DNA of 64,000 nucleotides from Coprinus comatus (lineage: Eukaryota > Basidiomycota > Agaricomycetes > Agaricales > Agaricaceae), in the NCBI GenBank assembly GCA_034638255.1, contig JAWPGT010000007.1:1-64000 (forward strand), written 5' to 3'. The notes beneath the pieces are model-generated. The model saw only the letters and a list, made by a program, of their open reading frames with translations. It was not told the origin of the DNA and did no database searches. Shown in pieces: positions 42,501 through 52,186 of this stretch (positions are counted from its first letter, which is position 1; each line of letters opens with the position of its first letter). A program made the translations under genes and the position numbers.

Positions 42501-43578
42501 TGGGTCTTAGGCAGTATCTCTTTCTGATCTATGACTAACAATGATCTTGCTCTCTCTGCTTCACTGTGAAAACTGACAGTGGCCAATGCCCCTGTCACTC
42601 CATCTATTTCCAACATTTCCAACATCAATCTTTCTGACTCATCTTTCGACAATCTTGTTTCTTCTTCTGTCACTCCTGTAGGGTGCTCTGCCTCTGCATC
42701 ACCGATCAAGCCACACATCAGTTTCATGAATGTGATTACTTTTGATCGTGCTCACCGACTGCCTGGTTTGCAACAGTTCATATTGGATCTCAAGTCTAAT
42801 GTTCAAGCTGCTGCTGCTGCTCTCAAATCTGCTTCACCAGAACCTCCTGACCTTTCTGCCATCCCTTCCGAATATCACAAATTCACCGACATGTTCAGCA
42901 AAGCCAAAGCCGACACATTACCACCTCTTAGACTCTCCCCAAAAGGCTCGTATCTACACCAAGATTGACCTCTGTCATGCTTATCACCTCATTTGTATCA
43001 CCGAAGGTGATGAATGGAAAACGGCTTTCCGAACTTGCTATGGTTCATTTGAATGGCTTGTCATGCCATTCGGGCTTACCAATGCTCCCACTGCTTTTCA
43101 ACATTTTATGAACGATATTTTTTCAGATATGCTTGATGTCTGTATAGTCATCTATCTTGATGATATTCTCATTTATTCCAATGACATTGCTTCTCATAAA
43201 AAACATGTCCACGAAGTTCTCAAATGTCTGTGCAAGCATGGTCTCTATGCTCATGCCGATAAATGTGAATTTCATTCCAAATCAGTGGAATATCTTGGTT
43301 ACATTCTCGGCTCTGGAGGTCTTACTATGGCTCAGGACAAGGTTCAAATTATTCAAGACTGGCCTGAACTGAAAAAGGTAAAGGACATTCAATCTTTCTT
43401 GGGTTTTGTGAACTTCTATCAGTGCTTTATCTATGGTTATTCTGACATTGTTGTCCCTCTGACAAGGCTCACTCAAAAGGGTGTTGCTTGGTTGTTTGAC
43501 AGTGAAGCTTGGGATGCTTTCAATGCTCTCAAAAAAGTGTTTACTTGTACTCCTGTGCTTACTCATTGGGTCCCTGAT
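42501..43578 (+). pseudogene. reverse transcriptase region of element A pol with internal deletion
   Basis: The linker reads FDRAHRLPGLQQF... to EYHKFTDMFSKAKADTLPP at about 42925. It then jumps straight to LLDSPQKARIYTKIDLCHAY, so roughly 90 codons of the RT fingers are missing. The rest is good: WLVMPFGLTNAPTAFQHF, VIYLDDILIYSND (active site near 43152-43190), KCEFHSKSVEYLGYIL, QSFLGFVNFY and CTPVLTHWVPD at the G border. An active RT is not possible without the deleted region. Confidence 0.82.
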
Positions 43579-43882
43579 TGTAAGGGGACCTTCCTCACCG
43601 ACCCTTACACCGACACACCGACTACCGACCGATCCTCCGATGTTCCGACTTCCATCGGAACACCTCCCGACTCCGCGCTTTCACGACTTGCCCCCTCACG
43701 TGACTCGTCCCCCATTGTTCCCATTGTCCATGTTACGACATCCCTCTGGACAATAGCTGGCGTCTCTGTTTGTATAGTAGTATATATTGTGTGTAGCCTG
43801 TGCGAGTGAATCCCCAACTCTTTCTCTTTGGATTCCTCGCTAGTTGTCAGGCCGTTCGTCGCCGACGTGAGTCGCCCTTACA
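43579..43882 (+). repeat. 5' LTR of G, short form (304 bp)
   Basis: The ends are TGTAAGGG...CCCTTACA. A TATA box (TATATATTG) is at about 43781-43790. The 61 bp cassette of the E-type LTR is absent; the junction reads CTCGCTAG|TTGTC at 43843/43844. Confidence 0.92.
43781..43825 (+). promoter_or_regulatory. LTR promoter of G: TATA box and likely transcription start
   Basis: TATATATTG lies about 30 bp upstream of AACTCTTTCT at 43816-43825. That decamer is complementary to AGAAAGAGTT at 43885-43894, just after the LTR. If transcription begins at about 43816, the RNA 5' end could pair with the PBS as in Tf1 self-priming. The start site is inferred. Confidence 0.45.
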
Positions 43883-43894
43883 GAAGAAAGAGTT
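43883..43894 (+). other. Putative self-priming PBS of G
   Basis: The sequence GAAGAAAGAGTT directly follows the LTR and does not resemble a tRNA 3' end. Ten bases (43885-43894) are complementary to the probable 5' end of the element's own RNA at 43816-43825, the arrangement described for Tf1/sushi chromoviruses. Confidence 0.45.
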
Positions 43895-43989
43895 CTTCAA
43901 GAGGCCAGCATCGCTGGACAGAAGAGCCCTGTTCTCCACAACAGAAGACTTCCCACCGACGCACCCCTCTATCCCTCACTCACTAAACC

Positions 43990-45159
43990 ATGACTGATCC
44001 AGCACCGCCCCAGCCGACTTGGAATGAAATCGTCAAAGGCACCTTCCACGAGCTTCGGGCATCGCTTGATGCTCTACGGCAGCGAGTAGAAGCTACCGAA
44101 TCCACTTCCGCCACCACTGCCAATGTACTTGCCACCATCACTGCCCAACTCTCCACACTCGTTTTGGCCTCTCAGACCACCCCTTCACCTGCTACCCCTG
44201 CGACGCCAGCCCCTCCATCTCCCCCCGAACATCCACGGACATTCCGAGGGCGAGTCGCTACGCCACCCGATTATGATGGCGACCGCAAGACAGGCCAGGC
44301 CTTCCTCAACGCCTGTAACCTGTACATCCGACTCTCAGGCGAATTCCAGTCGGACGAGGAAAAGATGCTCTGGGCCATGTCCTACATGAGGAGCGGTCGG
44401 GCTGCTACATGGACGGAAGAGATATTTCGGCTGGAATCACAGGTCGGGAATTTGCCTTTTGAGGACTGGGAGGACTTCAAAACCCAGTTCAAGGCTCGCT
44501 TCTTGCCGATCGACGCCGAGTCAGAAGCAGTTATCACATTGGAAGGGGATACTTACTTCCAGAAAGATCGGACTTTGGAGGATTACCTGGACACCTTCAA
44601 AGCACTCATTTCAGCATCTGGGTACACCGACCGGAAGGTCACTGTCGTCAAGTTTCGTCGAGGTCTTCGCACCAACTTGGCCGACTCCATTGCCACTATG
44701 ACCCTGGGCCGACCCTCCGACTCCGATCCCGATGGCTGGTATCGTGCAGCCACCCGCTTTGAAGCTTCCCGACTTGCCAATGTTGCATTCAAGGCAAATC
44801 ATCACCTGGTACCACCGCCAGCTCCCAGACCCGTTTTTCACTCCTTCCCAAAACCCCCACCCCATCCAACTCCCCTGATTCCCCTACCGACATTCGCCCA
44901 CGTAATGCCGACGCCTGGGAACCCGACTCCGATGGATATTGACGCGTCCAAACTTCGTAACCTGACTCCTTCCACCTGCTACCGATGTAAGCAGCCTGGA
45001 CACATCAAGGCAGAGTGCCCCCGATGCTTTGATGTCCGGCTCATGACCCTGGAGGAGAAGGATGAGTTGCTGATGAACCTGTTGGCAGAGAAAGACGTTG
45101 CCAACGTCGGAAGGCAGTCGGAAGGGTCGGTGGAAACAGATACGCAGGATTTTCGGTAA
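43990..45159 (+). CDS. gag of chromovirus G (389 aa)
   Basis: This is the structural capsid protein of the element. The ATG at 43990 starts MTDPAPPQPTWNEIVKGTFH, followed by a short coiled coil, a Pro/Thr linker and the retrotransposon gag domain (KMLWAMSYMRSGRAATWTEE, FEDWEDFKTQFKARFLPI, QKDRTLEDYLDTFKALIS). A CCHC zinc knuckle CYRCKQPGHIKAEC is near residues 331-344. The last 31 codons overlap the open pol frame. No interruption. Confidence 0.93.
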   Translation: MTDPAPPQPTWNEIVKGTFHELRASLDALRQRVEATESTSATTANVLATITAQLSTLVLASQTTPSPATPATPAPPSPPEHPRTFRGRVATPPDYDGDRKTGQAFLNACNLYIRLSGEFQSDEEKMLWAMSYMRSGRAATWTEEIFRLESQVGNLPFEDWEDFKTQFKARFLPIDAESEAVITLEGDTYFQKDRTLEDYLDTFKALISASGYTDRKVTVVKFRRGLRTNLADSIATMTLGRPSDSDPDGWYRAATRFEASRLANVAFKANHHLVPPPAPRPVFHSFPKPPPHPTPLIPLPTFAHVMPTPGNPTPMDIDASKLRNLTPSTCYRCKQPGHIKAECPRCFDVRLMTLEEKDELLMNLLAEKDVANVGRQSEGSVETDTQDFR

Positions 45160-48100
45160 CTCAATCGGTGGAGGCCATGCCCCGATTGTCTGGTGTTAAT
45201 AGGTTTGCTGTACTACCCGTAGAAGAAATAAACGAAACTACTATTTCCCCACCTACACCCAAACCTATAGCCGTGTCCAAACCCCGCCGACCTCACTGGG
45301 AACGTCGTTACCTCCCGACCCGGTATGTCATTTCATCCACTGCCCCCGCCAACGCTTTGAAACTGCCGATCGACCTTGAAACCACTGACACCGGAGTCCG
45401 ATTTTCATCGGAAGCACTCGTGGACTCTGGTGCCACTGGTATCTTCATCGATCGGGACTTCGCTCGTCAACATAAGCTCACCACCCGCCGCCTATCACAC
45501 CCAATCCCTGTCTTCAATGTTGACGGCACCCCGAACAAAGCTGGAGAAATCGCCGAAGTTGTCGATATGGTTCTCCGATACAAGAATCATTCCGAACGTG
45601 CAGTCTTCGCTGTCACCAGCCTCGGAAAAGAGTCCGTTATACTTGGCTATACTTGGCTCCGCGCACACAACCCCAAAGTCGATTGGGTAACAAAGGAAGT
45701 CAAAATGTCGAGGTGTCCGAGGACTTGCGAAGGTTGCCAACAGGAATACAAGGAGGAGAAGAAGTTCCAGGAGAAGGTGCTAAGGGTCTGCACTTCAGGG
45801 CCTTTTCCAGTGCTTGTGGAAGAGGTGAATGAAGAAGAGGATGAAGAGTCGGAAGAAGGAGTGAGTTGGTCAGAATTGGAGGAAGGAGATCGGATTTTTG
45901 CTGCCATCCCTCGCTCATTGGTTCTCTCGGTTTCGGAACAGATTTCAGCCACTGGTACTCTATTGCAACAACTTGCCGAAGCGCATCGGAAGAATACTGC
46001 AACTGCCAACCTCGGTTTCAAGGCTCATATTCCCAACTACCTACACGACTTCGAAACCGTTTTCTCTGAGGCTGCCTTCCAAGAGCTCCCCAAAAATCGG
46101 CCTTGGGATCATGCTGTGGAACTCGTCCCTGGCGAAACTGCCAAAACCACCAAGGTCTACCCAATTTTGCCGAAAGAACAGGCCGCACTTGACGAGTTCC
46201 TCCAAGAGAACCTTGCTTCAGGAAGGATTCGCCCCTCAAAGTCGCCGATGGCAGCCCCCGTTTTTTTCATTAAAAAGAAGGACGGTTCGCTTTGGTTGGT
46301 ACAAGACTATCGGAACCTCAATGCTATCACAGTGAAAAACAAGTACCCCATCCCACTCATCTCCAAAATCGTTTCGAAACTGCGGGGCGCAAAATACTTC
46401 ACCAAACTTGACATCCGATGGGGCTTCAACAACATCTGTATCAAGCCTGGCGATGAATGGAAGGCTGCTTTCCGAACGAATCGGGGGCTCTTCGAACCTC
46501 TGGTGATGTTTTTCGGCATGACTAACAGCCCGGCGACCTTCCAGACAGTGATGAACGACATCTTCCATGACCTTATCATGGAAGGAATTGTTATCGTCTA
46601 CCTCGACGACATCCTGATCTTTTCGAAAACCCTAGAGGAACATTGGAAGGCGATCCGACGTGTGATGGAGGTACTCAAGGAACACAAGCTGTACCTCCGA
46701 CCCGAAAAATGCGAGTTCGAGAAGCAGAAGATAGAATACTTGGGGCTGATCATTTCGGAGAACTGTGTAGAGATGGATCCAGTGAAGGTAGCAGGAGTTC
46801 GCGACTGGCCGATTCCGAAAAACAAGACGGAAGTTCAGTCTTTCCTTGTGTTTGCCAATTTCTACCGACGTTTTATTCGGGATTTTTCACACATCGGTCG
46901 GCCACTCTTCGATCTAACCAAGTCCAGTACACCTTGGAACTGGGGTACTGAACAGCAGGAAGCCTTTGATGCTCTGAAGACAGCCATTACATCAGCACCA
47001 ATCTTGTCTTCTCCCGACGACACCGCACCTTACCGAGTAGAGGCCGACAGCTCCGACTTTGCAACTGGAGCTGTCTTGTCACAGCTTGCATCGGAAGACA
47101 ACAAGTGGCACCCCATCACATTCTACTCAAAATCACTGTCGCCAGTCAAACACAATTATGAGATCCATGACAAAGAGATGTTGGCTATCATCCGATCACT
47201 TGAAGAGTGGAGGCACTTCCTGGAGGGCAGTGAGCACAAGGTAGAAATCTGGACTGACCACAAGAACCTCAAGTACTTCATGACTGCAAAGAAACTCAAC
47301 TGCCAACAAGCCTGCTGGTCCCTCTACCTCTCCCAGTTCAACTTCTCACCTTATCACCGACCAGGCCAATCCATGGGCAAACCTGATGCACTCTCCCGAC
47401 GGGCCGACCACGGAACTGGCAAAGACGATAATGACAACCTCACCCTCCTCCCTCCATCGCTATTCGCTGTTCGAGCCCTTGAAGGTGTTGTTTTGGTCGG
47501 AGAAGAGCAGGATGTGTTGCGAGAGATTAGACGTGGTAATCGGGATCGTGAACAAGAGGAGGCAGTGGCGAAGGCAGCGCGGGAGTTGAAGTTGTCAAAG
47601 TCAAAATCAGTTAAGAGTTCCGAATGGTCGGAAGATAATGGGTTGCTACTTCATCGAGGTAAAATCTATGTCCCTAACATCCCCGACCTTAGACATCGCA
47701 TTGTGGCCCAACACCATGATTCCAAAGTCGGCGGACATGCAGGACGCTGGAAGACCCTCGAACTCGTGGGTCGGAACTACTGGTGGCCTTCTATGTCTCG
47801 TTACATCGGTCAGTATGCCTCTACTTGTGACTTGTGCTTACGGACAAAGCCCCACCAACACCGACCAATCGGCGAACTTCACCCACTTCCCATCCCCGAT
47901 GCCCACTGGGACACTATCAGCATTGACTTTGTCGTCGAACTCCCAGAGTCCAATGGTTATGACACGGTGTTCACAGTCGTCGATTCAGTATCGAAACGAG
48001 TTCATTTCCTGCCGACCCACACGACTTGCACTGCCGAAGGTGTCGCCCGACTCTTCCTCCACAACATCTGGAAGCTCCACGGCCTACCTCAACGTGTTGT

Positions 48101-49010
48101 CTCCGACTGAGGCCCGCAGTTTGTGTCGGAATTCACCCGCGAGTTGTACCGACTCTTAGGCATCAAGGTCGCTGCGACTACAGCTTGGCACCTGCAAGCC
48201 GACAGTCAAACCGAGCGAGTTAACCAAGAACTTGACCAGTACATCTGAGTCTTTGTTAACCAGCGACAGAATGATTGGTATGACCTTCTCCCGCTCGCCG
48301 AGTTCTAACACAACAATCACGTTCATGCTGCGACCCACCAATCGCCCTTTGTGTTAGACACCGGCCGCGACCCTCGCATGGGCTTCGAACCCCGACAACA
48401 CCCCTCCCGACTCGAAACGGTCAATGAGTTCAAAACCCGGATGGAGTCGGCACTAGAAGAAGCAAAATCGGCACTGGTGAAGGCAAAGGACGATATGGCG
48501 AAGTACTACGATCGACGTTGGACCCCTGCCCCCGAGCTCAAGACGGGTGACATGGTTTACCTTGACGCATCGGACATCGCAACGAGTCGGCCCTCAAAGA
48601 AGTTTGAGCACACACGGTTAGGTCCTTTCGCCGTCGACCGCAAGGTTGGGCCTGGGGCATATCGGCTCAAGCTTCCCTGAAGGTTGTCTCACTTGCACCC
48701 CATGTTCAATGTGGTTAAACTTACTCCAGCCCCCGAAGACCCAATCCCTGGTTGGAAGCTGACAAAAATACTGATGCCAATACTGGTGGACAACGAAGAG
48801 GAATGGGAAGTAGAAGAAATATTGGACAGTAAAGTGCAATGAGGTAAACTCAGATTTCTGATCAAGTGGCAAGACTTCAGCATGGAAGAGAACTCTTGGG
48901 AACTCGCAGCCGACGTCCACGCCCCCGAAAAGATTGCCGAGTTCTATCGCAAGAACCCCACTGCACCTCGACTTATCCGTTCCACGGCCTTCGACTCCAT
49001 TCCTTTCTGA
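45066..49010 (+). pseudogene. pol of chromovirus G with five in-frame stop codons
   Basis: Pol is open from 45066, overlapping gag in the -1 frame, so expression would need a frameshift; no clear slippery heptamer is visible. In order: protease ALVDSGATGIFIDRDF; RT with [46 protein letters not shown] and active site IVYLDDILIF (about 46597); RNase H VEADSSDFATGAVLSQ; integrase zinc domain (GGHAGRWKTLELVGRNYWW, CDLCLRTK); integrase core SIDFVVELPESNGYD; and chromodomain WEVEEILDSKVQ*GKLRFLI. Stops: TGA 48108, TGA 48246, TAA 48306, TGA 48678, TGA 48840; true end TGA 49008. Element E has CGA, CAA, CAA, TGA and CAA at these places, so at least four are transitions. All lie in integrase or beyond. 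Confidence 0.92.
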
Positions 49011-49066
49011 CCTCGCACTCAGTTCACAGGTACATCGGGACGCTGCACCCTAGAAGGGGGGGTAGA

Positions 49067-49370
49067 TGTAAGGGGACCTTCCTCACCGACCCTTACACCG
49101 ACACACTGACTACCGACCGATCCTCCGATGTTCCGACTTCCATCGGAACACCTCCCGACTCCGCACTTTCATGACTTGCCCCCTCACGTGACTCGTCCCC
49201 CATTGTTCCCATTGTCCATGTTACGACATCCCTCTGGACAATAGCTGGCGTCTCTGTTTGTATAGTAGTATATATTGTGTGTAGCCTGTGCGAGTGAATC
49301 CCCAACTCTTTCTCTTTGGATTCCTCGCTAGTTGTCAGGCCGTTCGTCGCTGACGTGAGTTGCCCTTACA
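49067..49370 (+). repeat. 3' LTR of G (304 bp)
   Basis: It has the same short form as the 5' LTR, with about five C-to-T or G-to-A differences (for example CGCTGACGTGAGTTGCCC near the end). It is followed by CCTGATGTTCC, the interrupted Tnp2 gene. Confidence 0.92.
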
Positions 49371-52133
49371 CCTGATGTTCCAACTCCTGTTGCAGGGACA
49401 GCAGCTCCCCCAGATACATAATACAAGTGCAGAGGCACAGCTCTTGGCTGAGATTGAGCAAGTTCTGGAATCTATTCAGCTTGAAGATCAACAGACAGCC
49501 CAGGAATATATTCAACAACTACGAAATGCAACATTAGATGAATCCAAGCTTCCAGTTGAAGTTATTGATCATCTCCGGAATCCAAAAACATCTATTACCG
49601 ACATAACCCAAGACCGTAATATCCACCTCTCACTTGATATATACTTTGCTACCAATCATGGTTCTCAGTCGATTCATACAGAGGTATCAAGACTATGTGC
49701 TCAATACATACCCAACTTTAAACCACTGTCACATTACATGGTGAAGAAAAAACTTCAAGAGTACACAGGGATCGTATCTATCAAGCATGACATGTGTCCA
49801 GAAAGTTGTGTTGCCTTTACGGGTCCCTTTGCAGATTTGGATGCATGTCCAGAATGTGGTTTGTCCCAATGGAATGCAAAAAAATCAAGAGGATGGAAAC
49901 TCATACCTGTGAAAACATTCTCAACAATCCCAATTGGCCCTCAACTTCAGGCATTCTATTCCAATCCAAAATCAGCACAAGCAATGAAATATTGACAGGA
50001 GAAGACAAAAGTAGTGATCGCTAATCTATCAGGGAGGGGAATGTCTGATGACTTCAAATTTGATGATATTATGAGTGGAACAGACTATCTTAAATGTGTC
50101 CAAAGGGGTTCTATCACCAACAACGATATTCTTCTGATGTTCTCTATTGATGGTGTGCAGTTATATGAACATAAAGCCTCTGACTGTTGGATCTATATAT
50201 GGATTCTTCTTGAACTCTCTCCTGATAAATGGTACAAGAAACATCATGTTATACCTGGCGACTTTATACCTGGACCAAAAAAGCCAAAGAATCTTGATTC
50301 CTTTCTTTTTCCTGGTCTTCATCACATCTCAGCTCTACAACATGAAGGCCTCCAAATTTACAATAGTCTGTCAAAGAAAACTTACATGTGCAAACCTCAT
50401 ATATTTATCTCAAGTGCAGATGCTCCAGCAATGGCTTATCTTAGTGGATTAGTGGGACATAATGGAGCAAATGGCTGTTGACTCTACTGTGATGTTCCAT
50501 CCTGACATCAACATGGAGCAACTCATTACTATCCAGTCCTACTCTGACTTGATCACTATCATGTTCCTGGGTCTGCACATCAAGATGTTGATCTTGCTGA
50601 CCCTTATCTTATCCCACCACAATCTAAATATGATGAGAATCTTCAGGTTATTCTCCAAGCACAGATTTCAAACTATGATCAGGTTCGCAAACTGACTGGT
50701 ATCAGCAAAGCATCTATTTTTAGTGGTATCTCAACACCTCTTGGCGTTCCTGCTATGTTTACACTTGGTACCATGCACTTGCTTGCCTTGAACATCCCTG
50801 AACTTCTGATAAGCCTTTGGCGTGGTGAAATAAAAGCTCAAGTTCCCCAAGATAACAAGAATACATGGGATTGGGCGATTTTAAAAGGAGATATTTGGAA
50901 AAAAAAATGGGGAAGATGTAGCAAATCTATGTCCATTCCTTCCCAACTATTATTCTTGGCCTCCAAGAAATCCTGCTGAGAAAATCAATAGTGGCTACAA
51001 AGCTTCCGAATACCTGACCTACATATATGGATACCTTCCCTTTCTTCTCATCAACAAAATGCCCGAAAAGTATCTTCTGAACTTCTACAAACTTGTACAA
51101 GGAGTTTGGATAATTATGAAGGATGAAATTACCAAAAACAAACTTCAGACAGCACACCAGCTTTTCATTTCATTTCTCTATGAGTATGAGATGCTTTATA
51201 TTCAGTGGAAGGAGTACTGAATGCATTTTGTTCAATGCTGTCTTCATAATCTCTTTCATCTCACACCTGAAACCATCCAACTTGGGTCTACCTCTCTCTA
51301 TGCGCAATGGATGATGGAACAGACTATAGGAAATATTGGTCAAGAAATCCAGTTATATTCAAATACATATGGTAACATCATGGAAATAGGTCTATCTCGC
51401 ACTACAGCCAATGCATTTATAGCACAATACCCTGAATTTGCTCCCTCACCAAATATTCCAAGTGGTACTGTTGTCTTAGATTCTGGATATCTAATTTATA
51501 AACGACCTACCTCAAAAACCAACCAACCTATGGAAGCAAGTGAATCAGATGCCCTACAGACATGGCTGGACTCACAAGAACTTATGGACCATATGACACA
51601 ATGGATCATACAACAGGGTTGGGTACGTCTGCCAAATGGGCATGTGGCTCACACAGCATGGAAAGAGGATGCGAAATCTGGAGTAAGAGTGTCACATATG
51701 GTAAAGGTATGTCTGTGCAATTATACCTCTCTTCTTTATATCTTATTTTGCACAATTTGTTTAGCTTCAGAATAATGAATATGGAGAAGTATTATACTTC
51801 TTCCATATCCACACACTCAACCAACCTCCTCTTGTTATGGTTTCACTCTGTGATCCTACTGATAAGGGTGTTCTAGATGCTACAAACAATGTTTTAATTG
51901 TTTGTGAGCATACAAGGTATAAAAATGTCAAAGTATTTGAGTTAACTGCACTCGAAGCAGTTGTTGCTTTACTTCCCATTAATCCCCCTAAAATCAGAGA
52001 AGAACCAGTTGGGCCATACTATATACTAGAGGAATTAGGAACTTCAGTTGTAAGAGGTGTACTTGACAATGGTGGTAATATTGTAGATCCTGAATCCGAT
52101 GGCAAAGAGGCAGATAGTGATGTTGACATGTAG
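49371..52133 (+). pseudogene. CACTA-type Tnp2 transposase, main part (N-terminus inverted at 57290-57751)
   Basis: Tnp2 is the DDE-type transposase of CACTA/EnSpm transposons. From the G border the frame gives VPTPVAGTAAPPDT, then after a frame change AEAQLLAEIEQVLESIQLED, HDMCPESCVAFTGPFADLDA and CPECGLSQWN (zinc-binding). The core follows: DILLMFSIDGVQLYEHKASD, CWIYIWILLELSPDKWYK, FIPGPKKPKNLDSFLFPGLH, SADAPAMAYLSGLVGHNGA. Then come TLGTMHLLALNIPELLISLW, NTWDWAILKGDIW, NPAEKINSGYKASEYLTYIY, QWMMEQTIGNIGQEIQLYSN and the C-terminal domain to the stop at 52133, with an intron near 51706-51765. Stops at 49993, 50479 and 51218 and several frameshifts make it inactive. The missing first part matches the minus-strand sequence 57751-57290. 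Confidence 0.88.
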
Positions 52134-52186
52134 CTAAAAATAGATATACATTCTCTCCTCTCTACCACTTCCATGTCAGTTGTGTT

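Larger units (their letters stand above)
34444..43578 (+). mobile_element. Gypsy element A, left part (gag, protease, RT), split by copia B and broken by G
   Basis: This is a Ty3/gypsy element different from E and G. Gag starts against D2 at 34444 (its N-terminus is lost) and continues across copia B (35584-42011, duplication ACTGC) to a TGA at 42069. Pol follows to VLTHWVPD at 43578, where G begins. The remaining RNase H and integrase lie inverted at 55708-56924 (minus). The two halves join as VPD|AQIIVETNASDYTLAA, the canonical RNase H start. Confidence 0.88.
43579..49370 (+). mobile_element. Chromovirus element G (Ty3/gypsy), structurally complete, inactivated by nonsense codons
   Basis: This 5792 bp element has 304 bp LTRs (43579-43882 and 49067-49370), an intact gag, pol with protease/RT/RNase H/integrase/chromodomain in the -1 frame, and a polypurine tract (GAAGGGGGGGTAGA, 49053-49066). 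Its LTRs differ by only about five C/T changes. Pol has five in-frame stops after 48100. The immediate flanks (CTGAT left, CCTGA right) do not form a 5 bp duplication. Each instead matches the far side of the solo LTR at 56925-57289, indicating an inversion. The architecture suits the Tf1/sushi group. Confidence 0.93.

Noticed and set aside
45066..45159. Programmed -1 frameshift signal in the gag-pol overlap of G
   Set aside because: The overlap exists but I see no convincing slippery heptamer, so only the frame relation is reported.
43573..49376. A 6 bp direct repeat CCTGAT on both sides of G looks like an ordinary target duplication
   Set aside because: Sequence on the two sides belongs to different genes (element A and Tnp2). 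The continuations of both lie at the solo LTR with exact 5 bp matches CTGAT and CCTGA. The 6 bp match reflects two similar target sites.
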